Assembly: GCA_003648225.1 (NCBI GenBank)
Contig: QMOL01000092.1
Location: 1 to 9,229 of the forward strand
Direction: 5' to 3'
Length of the DNA: 9,229 bases
Source of the DNA: Chlamydiota bacterium
GTDB taxonomy: Bacteria > Auribacterota > UBA3054 > B51-G9
In this document: positions 1 to 6,361 of the stretch, in pieces
Layout: each line of letters opens with the position of its first letter
Numbering within the stretch: the first letter of the stretch is position 1
Notes under the pieces: model-generated
The model's input: only the letters and a program-made list of their open reading frames with translations
Told to the model about the DNA's origin: nothing
Database searches by the model: none
Program-made: the position numbers and the translations under genes

Positions 1-455
1 ACGGCATATTTTTCAAGCAATCGCCATCCCGGAGTTGTTTTACGTGTATCAATGATTTCTACACCCGTGCCGGAAACTTCATCCACATATTTTGATGTTA
101 AAGTTGCAATTCCGGAAAGTCGCTGTATAAAATTTAAAACTGTGCGTTCACCGGATAGAACAGAAATTGCCGGTCCATTAATTACAGCAATCACCCTGTT
201 TTTTTTTATTTTATCTCCATCATCAAAAAAAGTTTTTACGGAAATGTTCTTATCAATCAAACCATAAATTAAAGAAATAAGCGGTATTCCCGCAGCAATT
301 AAAAATTCACGCGCAACAACATTGACTTTGCAATATTCGTTGTTTTTAAACGCCGCAATACCCGTAACATCGTTATCGGTATAATCTTCTTCCAAAGCAA
401 GTTTTATCAAAGAGCGTGCTGAAATTTCAATTTCGTGTGTAAAATTATCATTCAT
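1..455 (-). CDS. nadC: Nicotinate-nucleotide pyrophosphorylase (quinolinate phosphoribosyltransferase), 3' end cut by window
   Basis: NadC converts quinolinate and PRPP to nicotinate mononucleotide, CO2 and pyrophosphate, the step where de novo NAD synthesis joins the shared pathway; it is cytosolic. The first 151 residues are visible and the C-terminal half (rest of the barrel) lies beyond position 1. Family signatures seen: ALEEDYTDNDVTG near residues 20-32 (the usual AL.ED...gDvT), GERTVLNFIQRLSGIAT at 102-118, and DTRKTTPGWRLLEKYAV from 136. In characterised NadC enzymes the Arg of the ERT motif and the Arg-Lys of DTRK bind substrate; here these are R104, R138 and K139, all intact. The start ATG (455-453) shares one base with the TAA stop of the upstream DUF2723 gene (TAATG). 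No strong Shine-Dalgarno is visible, so translational coupling is inferred. Identification is firm. Confidence 0.95.
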   Translation of the reverse strand, partial: MNDNFTHEIEISARSLIKLALEEDYTDNDVTGIAAFKNNEYCKVNVVAREFLIAAGIPLISLIYGLIDKNISVKTFFDDGDKIKKNRVIAVINGPAISVLSGERTVLNFIQRLSGIATLTSKYVDEVSGTGVEIIDTRKTTPGWRLLEKYA

Positions 456-3400
456 TATTTAGTTAAATCCATAAATCTTTTCTTTATATTAGGGTCTTTA
501 CTTTCGCGAAGAGTTTTGAACCTCGGATCCTGCCACAACCGTCCTGTAACCTGTTGTCTGTTAATTTCAAGTGCTTTTTCTATACATTTAAAACATTCAT
601 TAACATTCCCGATTGCAAAATAATATGTAGAATAATTAAGCCATACATTCCAATCATTCGGATTAAGAACAAGCATTTTCTCGAAAAGTTTTTTCAATCT
701 GCCAAAATCATTTTTTTTGCTGAACACCGAACCGAGATATTGAAAAACCATATTGTTTGTAACAGGCGATTTGTTTGAAAGCAAAACATCATAAAACTTT
801 TGTGCTTCCGCCTTTTGCCCACGCTGCTCAAGTATTTGCGAATATGTTATGTAATCTTTAGCATTTACATCTTTACCGGTCTGTATTTTTTTCTTTAATT
901 TATCAAACTTATCAAACATATTTTTTTGCGCTCTTATAGCGTTAAGCATTCCGTCAACACGTGTGTTCAACGGATCTTTCTTTTTGTAATTCTCAACCGC
1001 GGTAAGTGCTTTATCATACTGACCGATTTTCATATACATATTCGCGAGGCGCATATAAGCTTCCGCGGAAACCGGATAGAGCCAAATGGCTTGTTTATAC
1101 GCGTTTTCCGCTTCACTCCACATATGATGAAATTCATATAAACCTGCGATTGCCGACCGACATTTCGAGAAAGATTTCTGAGCGGTCACATCATCTTTAA
1201 ACTCATTAGGTTTGATAATGATTCTGCCTGGTCGGCCATCAGGTTTGTTATTACAGAACAATTTAACAATTTCAGGATTATCGTTTGTGATCGAAGGTTC
1301 CAGGTCTTTAAATTCAATGACTCCCCCATTGGCGAACATGTTCGTTATATTATTCCAATAATCAAAATCTTTTTTTACAATCTCGGGTGTTATCTTAACT
1401 TTTTCCGCATTAAGCTTCATTATCATTCCCGCCGGTTCAAGGTAAGGATACATCCATGGAATAACATAACTTTCCTCAACATAGAAAGTGTGTTTAGCTT
1501 TGTTTTCTTTCCATATCATTTTGGTCAGAATTCCGTTAAGGCGCATAACACCGGCAACTCCGCCAACGCTTATTTTACCATTTTTAATAGTAACCTCTTC
1601 TTCGATATTTTCACCGCGGGCTTTTCTTGCTTTAACATTCTCAATATAAATCTGGAACGAGTGTTCAAAATCCAGCTGTGATGGAATATAAATCGTGTTT
1701 TCTCCTTTATGATCTTCACGCTTGGCATCAAGTCCCTTTAACAAAGCGCGAGCCCATCCCCAAACTTCTCTCGGTTGACAAAATCTGTCGCGTAAAACAT
1801 TCATATAAGTGGCGTCAGCAAGTCCGTTTTGAGTTATGAGCCAAACATCTGATCTGAACTTATCACAATTTATCATATAAAGTGGAACAAAACGTCCGGG
1901 ATCAGTTCCGCCGAAGAATATAGCGCCCGGATCGCAATTTTTCAGCATTTCGATTCCATAAATATAACCAAAATATTTTTTTCTTAAATTCATTTCATCC
2001 CAGTGCTTTGTTGCCGGAATAAAAGGAGTGACTAAAATGCATAAAGCTATCAAAATACTTGCCGTGGAACTCATGCTTTTATTAAATAAACCAAGAAATA
2101 TAAAAATTCCAATGAGTACAAATAATAAGCCGTATATAACTCCGGAAACCACCGAACCCGTTGAATTCGCTATAGTTATCCACAATGGGAAATGAATACT
2201 ATCTTTTAATATCGGAACTGCAGCGAAAAACAAACCGTATGCTACAAAAAACAAACCAATTGCTATCGCTACATTATGCCATATAGTTTTCTTGTAACGC
2301 GATATAGAAAAAAGCAACGCCACAATTGTTAACATACCGTAACCGATAAGCAAACCAAGTCCGGCATGTGACATAATAAAGAATACCCGATTGATATATT
2401 GTGAAGTAACATCAAGTTTAGGGTTCATCAGAAACACCATACCGAATCCACAAAACAGAAAGGTAATGAAAGAATAAATAAGCCAGTTCCGTATCTTTAT
2501 TTTTTTCCATAGTACAACCAAAGCGACAATACTCAAAAAAGCAAAAATCAAAACCAGCGGATATTGATCCCAAGTGTCTTTTAAATACAACCACACCTGC
2601 TGCATAAAATAAGTTAACGGCCTTTCAAATTTCGGCTTTTCATACTGACCGCGAAGAATTGAATGCCAGAAACCTTCTACTGTTCTTGGACGGCCCCAGT
2701 TCAGTTGGGGATTTGTAATTGACGCGATAGGCAAATAAAAGCACACTGTAAGCCCGAGAAAAAAAGAACCCGCAAGTTTTGCCCATTCAGTATTATTAAA
2801 AAATTTCTTGTTGATGAAATAAATTGCAACAAGATATATTATAAATGGTCCTATAAAACCAAAAAAGAACTTGCCGTTGGTAAACGAAAGCATATGAAAA
2901 GAATTAAACATTATTTTGGTGAAAATAAGAAGTATAATTGCGTTTATTGCCGTAACTATAAAATCTTCAGTGCTTTTCCTTGTGGACCATGCAAGCCAGC
3001 CAAGGCTACCAATCATAACTGCAATTGTCTGATGATTTGTAATTGCCTGCGCGAAAAAGAAAGAAATTATATAAAATAAAAACCTTCGCTCGGGATTAAA
3101 CATAAATACAAGCGATAGCGTTACTATCAATGTCATATAAAAACAATTCAACGCGTAAACTTCCGCTATTGTTGATTGCGACCATGTACCGGGCGTAAAA
3201 GCGAAAAGTACTCCCGCGGATATAGCACATAATGAATTCACTAATCGCGGCGTTGTTAATCCAAGCTTCTCAAAAACAGGTAATAAATGATGTAAGCCAA
3301 GTTCCTGTTCCTCTTTGCTGAAAAATAAATCGCCGGTTTTTGAAAGAACAAGCGCAAGCATTCCCGCGGCTAAAGCGCCGCACAATGCTGATAGTAAATT

Positions 3401-3655
3401 CACACGATAAGCTACGTCTCCAATAGGAATAAATGTCAGCAGCTTAGAGAGAATCGACCACATCGGATATCCTGGCGGATGCGGAACGCCAAGTTTATAA
3501 GCTCCGGTTATCAGTTCACCTGAATCTTCGAGACCAACGGTGGGCTGCAAAGTATAAACATAAGTGGCGAGTGAAATTGTAAATGCGATAAAGCCTGTCA
3601 CCCAATTTACGGGATGGAACCATTTCCAAAGAGATTGTTTTTTTTGATCTGTCAT
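455..3655 (-). CDS. DUF2723 multi-pass membrane protein with C-terminal TPR repeats, probable GT-C glycosyltransferase
   Basis: A 1066-residue protein in three parts. Residues 1-550 hold about 13-15 hydrophobic segments. The first (about 18-36) is followed by an extracytoplasmic-type loop with G-LEDSGE-L (41-48) and LGVPHPPGYP (55-64), the DUF2723 hallmark; D44 and E47 sit where GT-C enzymes carry catalytic acids. Other family-like stretches are RVNLLSAL (84-91), AEVYALN (164-170), TNHQT (206-210) and NWGRP (319-323). Residues about 550-830 form a soluble region beginning with an AIFFGGTDPGRFVPLY-like stretch (578-593) typical of the family. Residues about 832-1034 contain five TPR-like units (about 832-863, 864-897, 933-966, 967-1000, 1001-1034). 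The human DUF2723 protein TMEM260 is a protein O-mannosyltransferase, so transfer of a lipid-linked sugar to exported proteins or glycans is a reasonable inference; donor and acceptor are unknown. The ATG start is preceded by GAGAG (3662-3666, minus strand) with a 6-nt spacer. The gene heads the unit with nadC. Confidence 0.85.
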   Translation of the reverse strand: MTDQKKQSLWKWFHPVNWVTGFIAFTISLATYVYTLQPTVGLEDSGELITGAYKLGVPHPPGYPMWSILSKLLTFIPIGDVAYRVNLLSALCGALAAGMLALVLSKTGDLFFSKEEQELGLHHLLPVFEKLGLTTPRLVNSLCAISAGVLFAFTPGTWSQSTIAEVYALNCFYMTLIVTLSLVFMFNPERRFLFYIISFFFAQAITNHQTIAVMIGSLGWLAWSTRKSTEDFIVTAINAIILLIFTKIMFNSFHMLSFTNGKFFFGFIGPFIIYLVAIYFINKKFFNNTEWAKLAGSFFLGLTVCFYLPIASITNPQLNWGRPRTVEGFWHSILRGQYEKPKFERPLTYFMQQVWLYLKDTWDQYPLVLIFAFLSIVALVVLWKKIKIRNWLIYSFITFLFCGFGMVFLMNPKLDVTSQYINRVFFIMSHAGLGLLIGYGMLTIVALLFSISRYKKTIWHNVAIAIGLFFVAYGLFFAAVPILKDSIHFPLWITIANSTGSVVSGVIYGLLFVLIGIFIFLGLFNKSMSSTASILIALCILVTPFIPATKHWDEMNLRKKYFGYIYGIEMLKNCDPGAIFFGGTDPGRFVPLYMINCDKFRSDVWLITQNGLADATYMNVLRDRFCQPREVWGWARALLKGLDAKREDHKGENTIYIPSQLDFEHSFQIYIENVKARKARGENIEEEVTIKNGKISVGGVAGVMRLNGILTKMIWKENKAKHTFYVEESYVIPWMYPYLEPAGMIMKLNAEKVKITPEIVKKDFDYWNNITNMFANGGVIEFKDLEPSITNDNPEIVKLFCNNKPDGRPGRIIIKPNEFKDDVTAQKSFSKCRSAIAGLYEFHHMWSEAENAYKQAIWLYPVSAEAYMRLANMYMKIGQYDKALTAVENYKKKDPLNTRVDGMLNAIRAQKNMFDKFDKLKKKIQTGKDVNAKDYITYSQILEQRGQKAEAQKFYDVLLSNKSPVTNNMVFQYLGSVFSKKNDFGRLKKLFEKMLVLNPNDWNVWLNYSTYYFAIGNVNECFKCIEKALEINRQQVTGRLWQDPRFKTLRESKDPNIKKRFMDLTK

Positions 3656-3661
3656 TTGAAA

Positions 3662-3666
3662 CTCTC
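3662..3666 (-). promoter_or_regulatory. Shine-Dalgarno site of the DUF2723 gene
   Basis: On the minus strand this reads GAGAG, six nucleotides before the ATG at 3655-3653. It supports the chosen start, which also places the first membrane segment close to the N-terminus as expected. Seen in sequence; function inferred. Confidence 0.55.
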
Positions 3667-3686
3667 AATTGTTAATTTTTGTCATA

Positions 3687-3717
3687 ATTTAACTTTATAA
3701 CTATTAATAAGTTAAAT
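3687..3717. promoter_or_regulatory. Perfect 9-bp inverted repeat, candidate operator at the leftward promoter
   Basis: ATTTAACTT (3687-3695) and AAGTTAAAT (3709-3717) are perfect inverse complements separated by 13 nt. The element starts directly downstream of the leftward -10 box (3718-3723) and covers the predicted start of transcription near 3711. It could bind a dimeric repressor, or form a hairpin at the extreme 5' end of the DUF2723-nadC mRNA. The region is very AT-rich, so chance occurrence is possible. No regulator gene is visible in the window. Confidence 0.4.
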
Positions 3718-3746
3718 ATTTTAGTAAAACATCTGATTTATGTCAA
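3718..3746 (-). promoter_or_regulatory. Sigma70-type promoter for the DUF2723-nadC unit
   Basis: On the minus strand, TTGACA (3746-3741) is followed by a 17-nt spacer and TAAAAT (3723-3718). The -35 is a perfect consensus and the -10 matches five of six. Transcription would begin near 3711, giving a leader of about 55 nt before the ATG at 3655. It lies back to back with the rpmE promoter; the two -35 boxes are about 60 bp apart. Confidence 0.75.
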
Positions 3747-3805
3747 TAACCAACTGGAGAGGGGGTGCATGTAAATTTTCGGGATTATTTATATTCGCGT
3801 ACCGA

Positions 3806-3834
3806 TTGCAAAAAAATGACTCTTTTAATATAAT
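3806..3834 (+). promoter_or_regulatory. Sigma70-type promoter for rpmE and probably the whole rightward operon
   Basis: TTGCAA (3806-3811) is followed by a 17-nt spacer and a perfect TATAAT (3829-3834). Transcription would start near 3841, leaving a 5' leader of about 47 nt, very AT-rich and without a recognisable riboswitch. No equally good promoter was seen between rpmE and prfA, so this one may drive the genes through ruvA. Confidence 0.75.
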
Positions 3835-3887
3835 ATGTAAGATGTAATATAAACCAGATTTAACCAAACTAAATATTTTTTTTAATA

Positions 3888-4103
3888 ATGAAAAAAGACA
3901 TACATCCAAAATATCAAAAAATTACCGCTCATTGTGCCTGTGGCGCCGAATATAATGTCGGCTCTACCGCTAAAGAAATACATATCGGTATCTGTGCCGC
4001 GTGCCACCCGTTCTTTACCGGTAAACAGAAATATGTTGATGCTGCCGGTCGTGTTGATAAGTTCAACAAACGATATGCAAAGAAAGAAACTGCAAAAAAA
4101 TAA
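3888..4103 (+). CDS. rpmE: 50S ribosomal protein L31, zinc-binding type
   Basis: L31 is a small protein of the large ribosomal subunit at the central protuberance, where it bridges to the small subunit. The 71-residue product has the usual length and motifs: C16-A-C18 near the N-terminus, the C36-A-A-C39-HPFFTGKQK block and the GRVDKFNKRY tail. All four cysteines (C16, C18, C36, C39) are present, marking the zinc-containing form rather than the zinc-free paralogue made under zinc starvation. No Shine-Dalgarno is visible before the ATG; the upstream region is a T/A run. The gene follows a near-consensus promoter. The 130-bp gap to prfA shows no clear terminator, so co-transcription with prfA is likely. 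rpmE next to prfA is a common bacterial arrangement. Confidence 0.96.
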   Translation: MKKDIHPKYQKITAHCACGAEYNVGSTAKEIHIGICAACHPFFTGKQKYVDAAGRVDKFNKRYAKKETAKK

Positions 4104-4233
4104 TATTCGCTTTATTTTCCGGCTGACTTCCAAATAAATCGCGGCACGTTCAAATTCGAGCATGTTGCGTGATATTTGCAAAGTGTCAAATTGAAATTTC
4201 TTTTCTCTTTAATCGCAGGATTAGAATTATAAC

Positions 4234-5319
4234 ATGGATATTACTAACGTTAAACAATACGAAGATGAACTTTCAACTATTGAGACTGAGCTTTCGAAGC
4301 CCGAAACCGCTTCAGCCCTGAAAAAATTCCGCGAATTAACAAAGCGCCATTCACATATTAGTCATATTGTAAATGCTGCCGCTAAACTCAAAAAAAATCT
4401 TCAGCAAATAAAAGAAGCCGAAGAACTTATTCATGATAACTCTAATGATGAAGAAATGATTGAGTTTGCTAAGGAAGAACTATCCGAAGCAAAAGCTGCA
4501 AGTGAAAAATTAGACTTCGAACTAAAACGCCTACTTCTACCAAAAAACCCTGAAGACGAGGCTGATACGATTATTGAATTACGCGCGGGAACCGGCGGCG
4601 ATGAAGCCGGATTATTCGCGGCGGATTTATATAGAATGTACTTGCGATACGCTGAATCAAAAGGTTGGAAAATTGAACCGATAACCACAAATTTAACTGA
4701 CCAGAGTGGTGTTAAAGAAGTTATTTTCAGCGTCTCAGGCGACAGAATCTTTTCCTTCCTTAAATATGAAGCCGGCGTTCACCGCGTGCAAAGAGTTCCC
4801 GTTACTGAAACAAGCGGCCGTATTCACACTTCAGCTGCATCTGTTGCTGTTCTGCCTGAAGCTGAAGATGTTGAAATCGAAATCGATCCAAGCGATATAC
4901 GTGTGGATGTCTTTCGCTCTTCCGGCCCGGGAGGGCAAAGTGTTAACACAACTGATTCAGCGATAAGGATAACACATCTCAAAACAGGTTTGGTGGTAAC
5001 ATGTCAGGATGAGAAAAGTCAGCATAAAAACAAGGCAAAAGCGATGCGTGTCCTTAAAGCAAGATTATTGGAAAAAGCACGTAATGACGCTAATGCCTCC
5101 CGGTCAGAACAGAGGAAATCAATGGTTGGTTCAGGAGACAGAAGTGAAAAAATAAGAACTTACAATTTCCCTCAAAATCGTGTTACTGACCACAGAATCG
5201 GTTTAACTGTTCATGCTCTTGAAGAAATTTTAAATGGGAATCTTGATAAAATAATTATCCCGCTAATTGAGCATGACACTCAAGAACTTTTAAAACAGCA
5301 ATTTGGTCATGGAAAATAA
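4234..5319 (+). CDS. prfA: Peptide chain release factor 1 (RF1)
   Basis: RF1 recognises UAA and UAG stop codons in the ribosomal A site and triggers release of the finished peptide. The 361-residue length is standard. An N-terminal helical domain (about 1-105) is followed by RAGTGGDEAGLFA (117-129). The codon-recognition tripeptide is P189-V190-T191, the RF1-type PxT motif rather than the SPF of RF2, which settles RF1 against RF2. The catalytic GGQ is at 233-235 in RSSGPGGQSVNTTDSAIRI, and the QDEKSQHKNKAKA segment (258-270) is also typical. AGGA at 4217-4220 is a possible but distant Shine-Dalgarno (13-nt spacer). Many bacteria carry prmC, which methylates the GGQ glutamine, directly after prfA; here a parvulin-type lipoprotein gene follows instead, overlapping by 11 bp. 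Confidence 0.97.
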   Translation: MDITNVKQYEDELSTIETELSKPETASALKKFRELTKRHSHISHIVNAAAKLKKNLQQIKEAEELIHDNSNDEEMIEFAKEELSEAKAASEKLDFELKRLLLPKNPEDEADTIIELRAGTGGDEAGLFAADLYRMYLRYAESKGWKIEPITTNLTDQSGVKEVIFSVSGDRIFSFLKYEAGVHRVQRVPVTETSGRIHTSAASVAVLPEAEDVEIEIDPSDIRVDVFRSSGPGGQSVNTTDSAIRITHLKTGLVVTCQDEKSQHKNKAKAMRVLKARLLEKARNDANASRSEQRKSMVGSGDRSEKIRTYNFPQNRVTDHRIGLTVHALEEILNGNLDKIIIPLIEHDTQELLKQQFGHGK

Positions 5320-6361
5320 CATTTCAAAATTACTTTTCGTATTTCTTATTTCCATTATGTTTTTAACCGGTTGTGAAAAGGCTGAAAACGGTAATAATAA
5401 ATTATCATCATATAAAACTCAAAAAATTAAAATTGTTACTAATGTAATTACTAAAACAGTTAAAATATATCTGCCTGCTGAACCGACTCAGGAAGTTGTC
5501 AAAACTAAAAATAATCAGTCCCCCAAACAGCTTGTGTTAACTTCTAATATTATTGCTTACGTTGACGGTTCGCCTGTAAAACTCAGTCAATTTAACGCGG
5601 TATTCGCCAATCGTGATCTCGAAAAACTGCCTACGTATCTCCGCAGAGAATACGATAAAAACAGGGATAATTTCATCAAACAACTTATCAATAACAAAGT
5701 GTTTGAAAGCGCTGCAAATAACGAATCCTTTTCTGACAGCCCTGAATTCAACAGAGAATTGGATGATGTTGTTAAACAGGTTAAGATGAAATATTATTAT
5801 GACAAATACATTACGTCAAGAATAAATATTTCAGAAAAAGATATTAAGAATTATTATAAAAATCACGACTCGAAATATTCCTCACCGGAAAAAATTAAAG
5901 TTCGCCATATACTTATCGCTGTCAAAAAAAATCCCCTTCCGGTTCAAATCACTAACGCGTATAATAAAGCTAAACTTCTTCGCCAACGCGTTATGGAAGG
6001 TGAATCATTTGCCGAAATCGCAGCTGCGGAATCCGATTGTCCGTCACGCGCGAAAGGTGGCGACCTCGGCTATCGGCAGCGAGGTCAATTAGTTCCTGAA
6101 TTTGAGAAAGTAGCTTTTGATCTCAAAAAAAACGAGATTTCAAAAGTTATAAAAACTGAGTTCGGTTATCATATAATCCAGGTTACCGATATAATTCAAA
6201 AAAGAAAATTATCCTTTGATGAAGTTAAAGATAAAATTAAACAGGAAATTTATTCCCAACGCGAAAAAAAATTATACAATGACTTGCTAACCTCTCTCAC
6301 TAATAAATACAAGGTTATTAAAAATGACAAGATTATTAAACAGCTTACAGGCAAATACTAA
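5309..6361 (+). CDS. Parvulin-type peptidyl-prolyl isomerase lipoprotein (PrsA/SurA-like foldase)
   Basis: A 350-residue predicted lipoprotein foldase acting outside the cytoplasmic membrane. I chose ATG 5309; an in-frame TTG six bases earlier would add only two residues. A hydrophobic N-terminus (7-19) ends in a lipobox L19-T20-G21-C22, so C22 should be lipidated. Residue +2 is Glu, not Asp, which by the E. coli Lol rule would favour the outer membrane. Residues about 30-75 look like a flexible linker. A SurA_N-like helical region (about 80-185) precedes one parvulin domain (about 194-292): KVRHILI with H200, SDCPS with C244, GGDLG (250-254) and FGYHIIQV with H288. These match the conserved active-site His-Cys-His of parvulins, so the isomerase is probably active. 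The start overlaps the end of prfA and the 3' end overlaps the next gene by 38 bp. No Shine-Dalgarno is visible; coupling is inferred. Confidence 0.88.
   Translation: MENNISKLLFVFLISIMFLTGCEKAENGNNKLSSYKTQKIKIVTNVITKTVKIYLPAEPTQEVVKTKNNQSPKQLVLTSNIIAYVDGSPVKLSQFNAVFANRDLEKLPTYLRREYDKNRDNFIKQLINNKVFESAANNESFSDSPEFNRELDDVVKQVKMKYYYDKYITSRINISEKDIKNYYKNHDSKYSSPEKIKVRHILIAVKKNPLPVQITNAYNKAKLLRQRVMEGESFAEIAAAESDCPSRAKGGDLGYRQRGQLVPEFEKVAFDLKKNEISKVIKTEFGYHIIQVTDIIQKRKLSFDEVKDKIKQEIYSQREKKLYNDLLTSLTNKYKVIKNDKIIKQLTGKY
6311..6314 (+). promoter_or_regulatory. Shine-Dalgarno site of the SurA-like gene
   Basis: AAGG lies nine nucleotides before ATG 6324, inside the coding sequence of the preceding lipoprotein gene. 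It supports this upstream start, which gives a complete signal peptide, despite the unusually long 38-bp overlap. Confidence 0.55.

Noticed and set aside
435..3079. Several plus-strand frames of 61-74 codons inside the DUF2723 gene
   Set aside because: All are antisense shadows of a long, well-supported coding sequence.
3721..4181. Two minus-strand open frames opposite the intergenic region and rpmE
   Set aside because: They lie antisense to rpmE and its promoter, with no recognisable product; chance frames.
4104..4233. Possible terminator or separate promoter between rpmE and prfA
   Set aside because: No stable stem with a T-run and no convincing paired -35/-10 were found; the gap is left unannotated.
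5303..5308. TTG at 5303 as start of the parvulin lipoprotein
   Set aside because: It adds only two residues, has no Shine-Dalgarno, and ATG 5309 gives a normal lipoprotein signal peptide.
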